Source: Punctularia strigosozonata HHB-11173 SS5 (taxonomy: Eukaryota; Basidiomycota; Agaricomycetes; Corticiales; Punctulariaceae). From it: 64,000 nt of DNA. The notes under the pieces are model-generated. The model was not told the DNA's origin. It worked only from the letters and a program-made list of their open reading frames with translations, and did no database searches. The stretch spans positions 73,384 to 137,383 of the forward strand of contig NW_006767447.1 in NCBI RefSeq assembly GCF_000264995.1. The letters are read 5' to 3'. Positions 23,659-34,972 of the stretch are shown here, one piece after another; the stretch's first letter is position 1; every line of letters starts with the position of its first letter. Made by a program: the position numbers and the translations under genes.

Positions 23659-24387
23659 GGCGCCGAGCGGTGGACGATGTCGTGCGCGCTCGAGGCGCGC
23701 ATGTGGATGATTCTCGTTTCATTGGTACGCTCATATCGTCTCTCGTCCGTGGTGATGAGACGGTCGAGCTGAGCACGCCCTTCACAGTAATATTGTCTTT
23801 TTTCTGCATTAGAACGATTGCACGGCAGGCTCGGACCCAACCACGAACTGGACGCCAGGATACATACGCACCTCCCTATTACCGTACTCTCCCTCCCGCC
23901 TAAGCTACCCACCCACCCATCGCTGCATCACGCATACACACGTCCACGACTCCTCCACCCAACGGCGCTATACTTGTTCACGTTCCTTCTCCTTTCTTTC
24001 TCGCTCAATCGCTCAGAGCCTGAAGCTTACGGGAATGATCGCGGTTCCCCGTCGGACACGCCCGGCGCACGTGGTACAACGAACAAGCTCCAATCGCACC
24101 TCTACTCCGTCATCCTTGCATGTCGATTGTTCATGAGAACCCTACGAATCTCCCGAAAACTCTCTCTCTGATCGCCCTTATCTTGTTTCCTCGTTGATAA
24201 CCGTTAACGCCCTTCCCCCGCATGTATTATGTGTCAGGTCTGCAAGCAATACAGGAGTCCTGTTCATAGTCACTACTGCTAACGCAGGATGTCGGGAGGT
24301 CTCGTAAATTCACGCAGCATTAGTATAGGCCAACTGCAGCGTACGTCGAATCGTTGTCTGCGGTATTATATACACCGATTACCAAGA
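23659..24387. other. Intergenic, convergent 3' ends
   Basis: Between the stops of the casein kinase (+) and the ATPase (-). The first half is C/T-rich on the plus strand. No coding or RNA feature is recognised. Confidence 0.55.
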
Positions 24388-26690
24388 CTATTGGGCACCA
24401 TGGCTTAGTAGGCGCACCCACTCCTTGTTCCCGCTGTTTTCGCGATATAATAGGCCATGGCTTACACCTTTTTCAATGTACCGCGTGAGTCTACCCTTGA
24501 ATGGGATGGGTTTCATACCCTGCAGTGCTAGGTTGATGGCAGTCATCGAGGCTCTACGCCCGGGTCGGCCCTTCAGCCATTGGACGAGTGGAAGGTAATC
24601 GGGAGGGATTGATACGATTAGAGCCGAAGAGTTCCACATGTCTGCAGGAGCTTTCGTGGTGGAAGCGGAAGCTGCTGAACTTGCGAAAGTCCTGATCGCC
24701 TGTGATTTCAAGTTGCGGCTCGCGGAAGGACTCGGGAACGAACCAGAGGACGGATCGCCATCGTTCGGGAGGCCCGCCATAGAGGAGGGTTCCGCTTGGG
24801 ATGCGATGGGGCCAATTCTGGTGTTGAGTACCGAGTCACGAACGGCCAGCATGGAGTGTCCGCCATCACGAGTGATGCGGAGACGAGACCTAACGTGCAG
24901 ATATCCTGGTCCAAGCGGAGCGATCTGCTTAAGCGGTCCGATCGCCTTATCGGGGCCGTCGATGCTTCCGTTCTGCATCTCGCGAACACTCAGCCCCGAC
25001 GGAGCAAACAGCAGCGCTTCTCCTGTTTTGAGTGATGCAATCTGGTTGATGTTGAGTGATGAGGCGGTTTACCCAACCACGTTGGATGAGGATATCTCAC
25101 CTTGGAAAACCAGGCGCTCGAATCCGTTGTTCTGGCTGCCACATGCTCGAGCAGATGCCTCAGCCACGTAGGCGAGGAGAACCGATGAGCAACGATGAAG
25201 GAACACAAGTCGAGGAACTTGCTCGGGACCACCGTCGGCTCCTGAGTAGAAATCACCACCCTGGTGGCTAGGTGCCGCTGCTGTCGTATGACAGACAGAA
25301 GCGATTCCGTCAGCCGGGATGATGACGTGTTTTCGGTCAGGTACTGGCTCAAGATCAACGTCCAATACTCAACAAGTCGGATAACAACTCACTTTATGGG
25401 CCTCGTCGAGTACTGCAAGGTGTTCTCGATAGTCAGTCATGATGGGACAACACAGATCACTGACATCTTACCGACAATCTTTCCCGATGCGCGAACGTCC
25501 GCTTCAATGAAAAGCCCCAGGATCATGTCAAAAAATCCGCATGCAGACCCGGCATCCATGAAAGGCGAGGACAGACTGGAAGCGCCAGAGCGTGTCAGGT
25601 TTGTGCATGAATGTGAAACTCGATCCTCACTCTACGATCACCAATTTTCCGGGACCAAAATGTGTCGAGACTCGGTTCGTGTCTGTTCCCCCCTCTAAGC
25701 AGGCATCCAGAAGACTCAAGCGAAGATTAAGCATCGACTTCTGGTCGGTACTGAACTTCTGTTCCTGTAAAGCACGGCGAAAACTGCTGTAGGAGAATAC
25801 GTCCATCGAACGGATGTACGCCATGACGTATTCCATATAGAGCGGCATATCTGTGTTCGAGGACTCAGCCTTCATACAACGCTCAAATGACGGACTAAAA
25901 CGTACGCGATTCACCATCAACCTTCATCATGCAAAGCAAGCGCTCGGCACTGATATCCCGGGCAGCGAAGTGCAGCGGTTGAACTTCAACTCCGGGTAGT
26001 CCTTTGTAGACCTCTCGCATACACCTGAGCGAGTTGGGCCTGGCAGCGTTCAATAAAGACACTTTTAACGCATAGACAGAAACCTACAGACACAGAACTG
26101 TTACGCGGGGCGGGACGGCATGCTCACCACGGCGGGGGTCTAGTGATGCCAGGTAGGCTGCCTCACATGGTTGAACGACGCCGCCACCAGCAGCCGTGTC
26201 AAAATGAAACCTAAACGAATGTGTCAGCCAACTTCGAGCGAGGACCTAAAGCGAAACTCACAACAAGCCGCTTAAGGGGGCCGGTAGTGTCCCTACACGG
26301 TCATCCTTGATCAAGCAACTCTCGAGCAATACACTTGTGCTGTGGCTCTTCCCAGAGCCCTGGCGAGTTGGATGTGTCAGCTGAGTCCTCTGAGTCGTCA
26401 TCCCGAACCCGACTCACCTGTACACCGCATACTAGAGCACTGAATGGCGCGTTAGAGTTGACGAACACCTCCGAGGACTGGACTGTTGAGGCAAAGCCTG
26501 TTGCTTCCTGCTCCAGCACAAGTCCGTACAGCGCATGCTGCGGGAACGTAGCCTCCCCAGCAAGAGCCAGTGCTTCGCCAGTAAAGACAGGTGCTGTGAT
26601 TGTAGCATGATCACGATGATGAGCATGATCATCGTGGTCAGGCTCCGATCGGACCTCAAGTAAAGCGGAATATCGAAGTGAAGGGGGCAT
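24388..26690 (-). CDS. HerA/FtsK-like P-loop ATPase with winged-helix-like tail
   Basis: Predicted ATPase of a family I know only as 'P-loop NTPase' in Agaricomycetes. Proposed exons: 26690-26418, 26359-26262, 26210-26088, 26039-25922, 25869-25631, 25575-25472, 25412-25393, 25343-25101, 25041-24388 (623 aa, frame closes; one exon is only 20 nt). Walker A is VCGVQGSGKSHSTS at about 88-101. Walker B is KIVVLDEAHKYLTE at about 316-329, followed by VIRQQRHLATRVVISTQEPT and FLDLCSFIVAHRFSSPTW. This order (DEAH, a basic helix, a strand ending in S/T-Q-x-P, then a final 'h-h-h-x-R' strand) is the signature of the HerA/FtsK superfamily of DNA-translocating ATPases. The last 60 residues (PFKGRLTRYIEKGVSHGLLY, then WVRLL) look like a winged helix. 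A TATA box and a 63-bp tandem duplication lie upstream. The ATPase call is firm; the HerA link and any DNA role are inference. Confidence 0.85.
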
Positions 26691-26737
26691 ATCGCGATTG
26701 GGTGGTCAGTTGGGTGAGGTATGAAGGGCGCACCGTG

Positions 26738-26744
26738 TTATATA
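26738..26744 (-). promoter_or_regulatory. TATA box of the HerA-like ATPase gene
   Basis: On the minus strand this reads TATATAA, 48-54 bases before the proposed ATG at 26690. The position fits a fungal core promoter and supports the chosen start. Confidence 0.55.
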
Positions 26745-26835
26745 AGACCGTCGATAGCTCACCGCAGTAGTGAAAGACACCGTGACGTGCATGAGGCACG
26801 AGAACTCGGGGGACAAAATGAAGAGAGGACATGCG

Positions 26836-26961
26836 CGGTTTCACCTCGAGGACTTCTCCCGCTCGAACTGTCCCATTACCAGGAACTCCTGCCATGTACG
26901 GTTTCACCTCGAGGATTCCTCCCGCTCGAACGGTCCCATCGTCATTGACTCTTGCCAATTC
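26836..26961. repeat. 63-bp tandem duplication
   Basis: Two units, 26836-26898 and 26899-26961. The first 41 bp of each (starting CGGTTTCACCTCGAGGA) differ at only three positions; the rest has diverged more but shares a GACTC/AACTC...TGCCA core. It lies about 90-220 bp upstream of the ATPase TATA box, so it may double a regulator-binding site. Confidence 0.85.
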
Positions 26962-27784
26962 TGCGGTTCAAGTTCGTTTGAGCATGCAATGAGTTGAATT
27001 GGCCCCATTGCACGTAAAACCCTGACGCGCACGGATAGTTCAATCCGCACGCGTCCTCGTTACTACTGAGGCTATAAGGGAAGGAGCCTGATCCCAGTTG
27101 CAAGACAAGTGGAAGAGGGCAAGCAAGCGGACGTAAGAAAAGATGAACAAGCCACATTACGTCCAGGTCTGGATCCTGTGGCTGTCTGGACCCTGTGGCT
27201 GACTTGGTCTTCGCGACGACTCCAGCACAGGATAGTCATGATAGACCGGAGCCCCGGTGTTTCTAAATCATCGTTGCCCAGTTTGTGCACCCGTGCTACG
27301 TACCTGCCTGCAGTTCCGGTAAAATCGGTCTCGGCCCGCGATACATTACCGCGTCGTCGTTAGCCTCATCCAAGGGGACGGATATGTCTGACGCAATGAC
27401 ATTCGTCAAGGAGGCGGAAGCTAGCCAGGTATCTCGATAGTACAGGTGGACGAACATATAATCGACACGCCACCATGCAATGGGGACGATGGAAGCGGTA
27501 ATAATCGGGCAGGGAGGAGAGATGAGCGAACGAGGGGGCGATCCGGGGAGAGAATTGATGCTGATGACTCTGGACGTACTTGTTACAGCCGGCGCGCGTC
27601 TGCGTCTAGTAAACACGCGGAAATGGAGGATGCGTTGGTAATTCCGAACCGGACTACCGGTACGAAGTGGAAGGGGGAACCCGGTCCCGTGATGACAGCG
27701 ATAGGAGGTCGAGGGTATGTGAAGGCCAGGTGGGCGGATGCGCTCTGGGAGCGCGAGGAGAGACGGAGGAGGAAGGGAGGAGGA

Positions 27785-29024
27785 TCAGAAGTTGGACCAG
27801 GAGACGATGTCCTGCCTGGAGGAGTAGCCGGACGTCTCGAGGTTGACGGTGACGCCGAGCGAGGTCGAGCGCACGGGGCGCTCGGCACGGAGACCCTTGA
27901 CGGGCTTGACGAAGCACCACGCGGGGCAGGCACCTATTTCGGTCTCGCCCTTGGTGAAAGGAGAATCGCGGCCGATGACGCACCAACCTGAAAAGAGGAC
28001 CGGCATGAGAAAAAAAAAGTGCATATATGCGCAGGATGGTGGTATGATATGGCACGAGCGGGGATTGGCATGCGCAAGGCATGTTTCTTGTAGCAGCGAA
28101 AAAAAAGAGGGAAAAAAAAGGCTTACCATCGTCGTGGGATTGGAGGATGGCGACCGACTCGCCGAGGGAGAGCACAAGCTCGTCGGGCAAGACGGGGCTG
28201 AACACTTGACGCACGCGGCGCTTGCCGGCCTGGGCGCTCGAGCTTGCCGACGCCGTGCTGGCGACCGACATCCTGTGGTTGCTGCCCGAGCCGATGCTCA
28301 GGTGCGAAGACCGGTTCCCGCGGCCGATGTTGAAGATCGACGAGCGCCACGAGCTGCGGTGGTCGGCCTCCTTGCCGGCCCCTTCGACGGTGATGGACGG
28401 GATCGAGAAGGCGAGGGAGTCACGCGAACTGGGTTGAGGAGAGGAGCTTGAGGAGGATGAGGCGGCCAGGGCAAAGGAGAAGGGCGAGAAGGGCTTGGGG
28501 AGCGCGCCGGCTGTGGCATAGTACTCGATGATCTCTTCGCGGTTCGCGTCCGGCCGGAGGGGCGCCTTGGCTGGCATGGGTACGTCCGAGGTGAGGTTTG
28601 CGCGGGAGAACTGGCTTCCTTGAATCGCTTGGACGTCACTGTATGTGCATATAGGCGTCAGCACGATGCAACCATGCGGAGATGAACGATGATAGAGTAA
28701 AATCCGGACTGGATGTTTCTATTTGCTCGAGGAGGGTCGCTCAGCGCGCGCAAGACCGTATGCTCACCCTGAAGGAATGTCCTGTTTCTCGCTGTCTGAG
28801 CCCTCTTTGACGAGCCCGCGGACGTTGAGGAAGGCGGCGCCGCGCGCATCTTCACGCTTGTTTTGTGCGCGCTTACGGAACGTGCGGATGCCGAGCCAGA
28901 GTGCGAGCGAGAACGCGACGACGGAAGCGACGCAGATTCCGGCGATGATGGTTGGGTTGGAGACCTTGGTGGCAGAGGCGGTCGAGGTGGGGGCGGAGGA
29001 CGAGCGGAGGACGAGCGAGGGCAT
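27785..29024 (-). CDS. Single-pass membrane protein with C-terminal SH3 domain
   Basis: Proposed exons: 29024-28768, 28638-28127, 27987-27785 (323 aa, frame closes). A short Ser/Thr/Ala-rich N-terminus (MPSLVLRSSSAPTSTAS) is followed by a hydrophobic segment at about 24-43 (TIIAGICVASVVAFSLALWL) and basic residues (RTFRKRAQNKRED), giving an N-out, C-in topology. A Ser/Pro-rich linker leads to an SH3 domain at about 225-295. It starts RQVFSPVLPDELVLSLGESV, has the ALYDY-region replaced by VFSP, and keeps DDGWCVIGRD and GACPAWCFVKP. Intron 2 splits the codon directly before the conserved Trp of the SH3 core. Architecture resembles yeast Fus1-type proteins, which organise signalling at the plasma membrane; that comparison is by layout only. 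Another minus-strand gene lies downstream. Confidence 0.82.
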
Positions 29025-31145
29025 GATGGTTGGTCGTTCTCGTTCGAGTTACGCTCTGGCCTTTTGATAGTTCGTTTTTCTGCCCGTAACGTGTACGGGG
29101 CGAGGCAATGTGCGCCTGAGCGAGTGTGATGACGAACGAACGTGGAGGTGCCGTGCGGGCGTATATCAAAGGGACCGGCGAAAAAAACGGTGCGGTCGGT
29201 TCGTATCTTTCAAGCCAGCGCAAAAGCAGTCATGCGAGATCCTGGGATCGTTTGCCGAACAAAAGGAGGGGAAAAGACTCGGACAGGAACAGACGCAAGT
29301 GGCCGTCGTCGCTGTCGTCGTCGTCGGTGGCGAGAAAGATGGGTGGTACGGAGGGGATTGCATCCGTTCGTTCGTGATGCTCGTACGACGAACGGTTCCC
29401 ACGAGGCGCTATCTGCGCGCACGACGGGGGGATGCTTCTCTGTCTGATCTAATCTTAGCCGCGTTCGCGTCGCGCGGCTTCTGCCGCTCATGGCTCAACT
29501 GTTCCGCCATAATTGAACCGTAGCCTCCGGTCAGTTCCTGTCGCATCTCTGTTCGCCCAACGCCAACGCCAGCGTCAGAAAACGCAAAGTGAGGACCTCG
29601 GATTGCGATGGCATATTCAAACTGGGCACACGAAAATGGAGAGCACTGGGAAGCCGGTCGGCAGAGTCGCGGAAAACTCATAGAGGGCCGTCGTCCTGGC
29701 AACACGGAGGCCGGCCCAAAAAGGCAAAAAAGCGACGGCGGAGGACGGGGGCTCGTCCGTTGACATCTCTGAGCGGGGAACATGAGCTTGTATTTGTCGA
29801 CACACGAGCAAGCATGTAAATGTCAGCGTACTAGATATTTGTTTGGCCCCAAGCTAAACACCTTGCACGTTCAGCGCTCATGATTGACGGCCAGGGTCGA
29901 ATCGCGGCTCCATCCAGACCTCAAAAACGCCCGAGTGCGGAGGACGGTCCGGGCTGCAGTACTTACAGGTAATGAAACTTGCATCCTCATCCGCGGACTT
30001 CGGGAATAGTTGCTAGGGATTGATGTACTTGCAACTGGTAGCAAGTGAGTAAGTACTCTAAAAGAAATCTCTTACCTGAAATGCGGGACGAGAAACATTG
30101 ACGCCGTTCGTGAAACGGTCTGCCCGCACAGGTCTCCACAGGATCATGCTCAAGATCGCAAGGACAGCGCACAGATCCGGGATGCCACAATTGGCCCGAG
30201 CTGCATGTAATCGGAGCGCTCAGCAGTGATACGCCCGGCTGCAATCGCTCCTTTGGGTGAGATCAGAAAACGACCGGAAAGTGCCCGAGGACGACGAACA
30301 TCTGTGGCTGAGGAAGTACCGTTTAAAATTATCGCTGTCCTCTTGCGCCCTTGCCACCCCTTTCGATATTTGTTCCTGCTGAGCGCGTCCACGCCCGAAC
30401 GGTTCGGGAGTGCCATAACGTGGAGAAAAACCAGCATTCCGCTCTTCTCGAGAACACGAACGAGATAATTGCCAGGTAGGCATCAGGCTGAAGCTAAGGG
30501 AAGAGAATAAAAAGAGAGCGTTCGACGTTTGTGCGCGAGCGGTTCGGCAAGACCCTCGAGACCTGCGGGCGACGACTCAAACACGTACGCGTTCGATGTC
30601 TGGATTGCGGAACGGGGGCTAGCCTGAAGAGACGAATCGCAGCGGCACGAAAGATACATGATCTATCCGCCCACGTTCACGCAACCATATGGATAAGCTG
30701 GAGAACCATTTTCATGCCGTGTCCGTGAGCCCCAGTCTGAAAGACTACGCACAAAAGCTGATAGTAAGTTACATCAAAGCGCGGTCAGCCCAAAGTCAGC
30801 ACACACAGGGAGCCTCAGGGAGCGCATGTCAAAAGATTCTCACGCCGTGCTCAGTCCATTTGTGATGCCGCACAGCGACGCGTTCACCCGCAGTTCCAGC
30901 CTCCTCGTTGTTCGTAAGCTCCTCATAGACGCCTTTGTAAGGTGCTGCTGGTATGCCTACGCGTTCAAGATGGCAAACGTAGCAATACGCGCTATGCCGC
31001 CGTCACGGTGCTGCGGGATGAGCGCGAACCGCTCAGCTATATAACGCGAAGAGTCTTCCAATCGGACTGGCATCGATATCCAAGCAGCGACACCGAAATA
31101 TCCTTACCTCCCTTCGCACATCCTTCCCATAACCCGACAGCAGCA
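29025..31145. other. 2.1-kb gene-free stretch
   Basis: It separates the divergent SH3 gene (-) and the NmrA-like gene (+). Frames at 29110-29523, 29409-29783 (-), 30150-30483 (-) and 30826-31220 have no recognisable motif or coherent splice partners. Apart from the TATA box at 31038 I see nothing definite. Confidence 0.5.
31038..31044 (+). promoter_or_regulatory. TATA box of the isoflavone-reductase-like gene
   Basis: TATATAA, 102-108 bases upstream of the ATG at 31146. Good match to a core promoter element. Confidence 0.55.
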
Positions 31146-32108
31146 ATGACGGCCATTTCCAAGGTCGCAATTGCAGGCGTAAGTTCATCTGCGTCTTCAC
31201 GCTTGCCGCGACATGCATGATCTGACGTCCCATATCTTTCGTAGGCAACTGGTAACATCGGCCCGGCCGTCCTCGAGCAACTCCTCCTCGCCAAGTTCGA
31301 CGTCACCGTCCTCTCGCGCTCCAACAACCCATCCGGCCTCCCCGCCGGCGTGACCGTCCACAAAGTCGACTACGAGTCCGTCGAATCCCTCACCGCCGCT
31401 CTCCAGGGCATCGACGCGGTCGTCTCCACCGTCGCCTCATCCGTCCTCGCCGTCCAGACCAAGATCGTCGACGCCGCCGTCGCCGCCGGCGTCCGGCGCT
31501 TCCTCCCTTCCGAGTTCGGCCACGACATGCGCCACCCGGCCGCTCGGGCCCTCTCCGTCTTCGCGCCCAAGGCCCGCGTCGAGGAGTACCTCCAGAAGGT
31601 CGCCGCCGAGACGAACCTCACCTACACCTTCGTCAGCACCGGGCCGTTCCTCGACTGGGGCCTCCACGCCGGCGTCCTGATCGGGTCCCTGAAGGAGCGC
31701 AAGGTCGAGATCTTCGACGGGGGTCGCCTGCCGTTCAGCACGACGACGCTCGCGACTATCGGCCGCGCCGTCGTGTCGGTGCTGCGCCACCCGGAGGAGA
31801 CGAAGAACCGCACGGTCACGCTCCACGAGGCGGTCGTGAGCCAGAGCAAGCTGCTGGAGATCGCGAAGGAGCTGACCCCAGGAGAGGAGTGGACCGTCAC
31901 GGAGAGAAAGTCGGCGGACTTGAAGGCGACGGCGGACGCGAAGATCGCGAAGGGCATCTTCGACATGGAGGTGATCGTGTCGCTGATAAAGTGGTCGATG
32001 TTTTCCGACGATTTCGAGAACGAGTTCAAGGACGTGGACAACGAGTTGCTCGGGATCAAGACGATATCCGACGAGGAATTGAAGGCCATTGTAAAGTCTG
32101 CTCTGTAA
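31146..32108 (+). CDS. NmrA-like / isoflavone reductase-type oxidoreductase
   Basis: NAD(P)H-dependent reductase of the NmrA/PCBER (isoflavone reductase-like) family, cytosolic. Exons 31146-31178 and 31245-32108 (298 aa, frame closes); the first intron splits the glycine motif. The N-terminus reads KVAIAGATGNIGPAVLEQLL with the GxxGxxG motif at about 11-17, followed by VLSRSNNPSG with an Arg expected for NADPH binding. VVSTVASSVLAVQTKIVDAA and RRFLPSEFGHD are the family's third strand and substrate loop. The SEFGHD segment is typical of the fungal and plant isoflavone-reductase branch. The C-terminal half (TTLATIGRAVVSVLRHPEE) is also conserved in family position. Plant relatives reduce phenolic compounds, so a role in aromatic metabolism is possible but not shown. 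A TATA box lies about 100 bp upstream. Confidence 0.92.
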
Positions 32109-32634
32109 CTATAGTCCTTAAATGGCCCTGTTGTTGTAACGTGTACGTATTGCCTGTATTCGCGATGAACTGAGTTATGCATTGAGTCAAGTCAAACATG
32201 ATTAGTAAAGGACGCTCAAAAGGTTCAGGGCTAAGTTCTCAATCGGGAAGCCGCCGCTGTGCCGACATCCTGCCGAGGCGCGCCGCATTCAAAAAAGGCA
32301 ATACCGCCGCGATTCGGACAGCATGAGTGCGCGGATACGCCGCCCGTCATCGTGTGCGATGACCACCACAGCCAATTCTCGGGTACCTGATCATCCTCCC
32401 TGTTGTGGCAGAAGGGGCGAAACTCCTTCCTTCTGCATTGCTCGCGGCATGCACCTCTAGCCCCGCTACCACGTGTCCGAGGAAGAGTGGGTTACGGCGA
32501 CAATGATGGCATGCAGCGTGTGCCTCACTTATGTATGACCGGCACCCAGGATTATGAACCCCGTCTTTCGCTCTTCGTTCATCCCTTGCCCACCTTGGGC
32601 GATACATCTGGGCTAGCTAGGCTAGGCCACCTCT
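32109..32634. other. Intergenic spacer before the glucanase
   Basis: No gene is supported. Frames at 32347-32607 (-) and 32403-32693 (+) are uninformative. The 5' part of the glucanase transcript may begin here. Confidence 0.5.
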
Positions 32635-34458
32635 ATGCGCAAGATCTCGAGGAGTACGGTGTGGAGCGTCGTCGGGGCATGGTTAGCGGGTAGCAGCTGG
32701 GCGGAACAGTGCCACCTGAGGGCTCCGAATGGACGCGAGGTGGTCGTCCCGTCGAAACCGATTTCAAGCTCTGCGGGCGCGAGTGCCAGTGCAACGGCAA
32801 CCGGGACCGCGACAGGGACCGCAACCAGCCCAACAGTCAGCGAGACGCCCTTCAAGTACGGGACGGATACCATCAGGGGCGTGAATCTGTGCGTAGTGGG
32901 AGCTTATATGACCCCGCAAGGCCGCTCATACTAGCGACGATTTGATATAGAGGAGGATGGTTCGTGCTAGAACCGTGGATAACGCCTTCGATGTTCGAAA
33001 ACACGGGCAACGACGACATCGTGGATGAGTTCACCTTCGGCCAGTTACAAGACGACGACGTTGCTTTGAAGGCTCTGCAGAACCATTGGGAGACGTGGAT
33101 GACCGAAGAAGACTTTGCGAACATGTCCGCGGCTGGGCTGAACCACGTCCGGTATGTCTTTGTCTCTTGGCGATCATCGATCCCGCCGTACTCAGGGGAT
33201 ATATGCGCCCAGGTTACCGGTCGGGTACTGGTCGGTCCCTCTGACATCGTCAGATACGAATTTCACGACGTCCGTCTCACCCTATACCCCTGGCGCATGG
33301 CCATACATCCTGCAAGCCCTCAACTGGGCAAAAGCACACAACATTCACGGTAACGTCCTCTCGCCTGTCGCGCCCTCCCTCGCGCTCACGCGACCGCAGT
33401 AATCCTGGATCTCCACGGCGCCCCGGGCAGCCAGAACGGGTACGATAACTCGGGCCAGCGCACGAGCAACCCGCAATGGGCCAACGCCTCTACGACGAAC
33501 GTCGCTCGAACGCTCGATATACTCCGTTTCATGGTCAAGAACGTCGGAGGGTGAGTCCCCCCCCCCACTCGGTCGCTTCCGACTCGGAGTCTACATCGGT
33601 TGCAGCATGGTCGACGTTATCGAGCTCCTGAACGAAGCCGCCGGGTTCACGAGCAGCCAGTTCGCGGAGACGGTCCGCCAGTTCTGGCAAGACGGCTATG
33701 ACGTCGTGCGAGAAGCCGCAGGAGGCGGTATCAAGGTCATGATCGGAGACGCTTTCTTGGGCGTAGATGTAAGTTGCGGGCCTCCACGTAGCCCGACTGT
33801 CGGGGGCTGATTGCTCTCGATGCAGAGTTGGGAGGGCTTCCTCACCTATCCGTCCGCGGAGGGCGTCATCATGGACAACCACGAGTACCAGATCTTCAGC
33901 GTCGAGGAGCTCTCCCGGTCCGAAGACGAGCACATCGCGTTTGCGTGCAACACGACGCTGCCCACCCTCAAGGTGTTCGCCGCCTCGAATATCTACACCA
34001 TCATCGGCGAGTGGAGCAACGCCCCGACGGACTGCGCAAAGTGGCTGAACGGACGCGGCGTCGGCGCGAGGTGGGACGGGACGTGGTTTGACGCGAATAC
34101 CCCGCTCGGGAACTGCACGGGCTGGACGGGGGACATGAGCACCTTCAGCGACGACTACAAGACCTTCCTGCGCAAGTGAGCATGTTTCACCCTGTCGTAA
34201 TGGGGAGGGGGGCCTTGACTCTCTCGCTCACGCCTCGAAAGGTATTGGGAAGCGCAGGTGGCGATTGGGGAGGCGATACAAGGTTGGATCTTCTGGACGT
34301 GGAAGGTGCCTAAGCTTCTGTTCCTTTTCGCTCGCGCGCCGGAGCTGACGGCGTAACAGGCCGAGAACGCGGATGAATGGAGCTATCAGAAGGGGCTCGA
34401 AGGCGGATGGATCCCCCAGGATCCGACGGATCGATTGTACCCAGACATTTGCGGATGA
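32635..34458 (+). CDS. GH5 exo-beta-1,3-glucanase (GH5_9-like)
   Basis: Glycoside hydrolase family 5 enzyme of the fungal exo-1,3-beta-glucanase type, acting on cell-wall beta-glucan. Proposed exons: 32635-32888, 32951-33151, 33213-33349, 33400-33550, 33606-33768, 33826-34175, 34242-34305, 34360-34458 (472 aa, frame closes). The N-terminus may be a weak signal peptide (STVWSVVGAWLAGSSWAE), then an Ala/Thr/Ser-rich linker. The catalytic barrel begins TDTIRGVNLGGWFVLEPWIT at about 77. Other family segments are RLPVGYWSVP, ILDLHGAPGSQNGYDNSGQR, IELLNEAAG (acid/base Glu about 258) and IIGEWSNA (nucleophile Glu about 364). A tryptophan-rich end (GWIFWTWKAENADEWSYQ) follows. Usual family members have NEP at the acid/base site; here it is NEA. 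The N-terminal exon is the least certain part. Confidence 0.93.
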
Positions 34459-34572
34459 TGAAACGGTCGGTCCTCAGTAATACATCACATTTTTGGTTTG
34501 TATCGTAGAGAACATTCGTAACATGAGATATTAGGCAGGCTCGTGCTTAGGTTTCCTGGCTATTTGTGGTGG

Positions 34573-34737
34573 GTAGGTAGGTATATTTCCGGCGCGGTCC
34601 CAATAGCGGAACAACCGGTTGCCGCACCGCACGCCAGTACGTGCGGCTTGGCGCACACAGTGCATCCACGGTTCCCGTGAGCTGCATAACAGCCGACACA
34701 CCGCTTCAGCACTGGCGCAAATAACTAGGTACATGTA
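34573..34737 (+). repeat. ~165-bp dispersed repeat, copy 1
   Basis: Starts GGTAGGTAGGTATATTTCCG and ends ACTAGGTACATGTA. It matches 55089-55261 in the same orientation at roughly nine positions in ten by eye, with small indels. It sits 115 bp downstream of the glucanase stop. No terminal inverted repeats, poly-A tail or clear polymerase III boxes were found. Confidence 0.88.
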
Positions 34738-34972
34738 TGTGCTACTATGCGCAATCCATTACCTAGCGGCCGCCCACTTCAGCCGTCGAGAGTCAATACC
34801 GGGAGTTCCGATAGTGCACTAAAAACCCGCCCACCCCTCAGCAAAAAAAAACCCAGTAGGGAAAAACAAAATTGGGGTGGGGGGGAAAGCATCACACCGA
34901 ACTGCCCAGCAAGACGTACAACGAACGGCACACTCGGGCAAAGAGCACGGAGCTTTCGGAATCAGGAAAAGT

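Larger units (their letters stand above)
26691..27784. other. Intergenic, upstream of the HerA-like ATPase
   Basis: Promoter region of the ATPase and 3' side of the SH3 gene (both on the minus strand). It contains a TATA box and a 63-bp tandem duplication, listed separately. Frames here (26656-26958 -, 27072-27290 -, 27446-27991 +) only reflect the duplication or are shadows. Confidence 0.5.
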
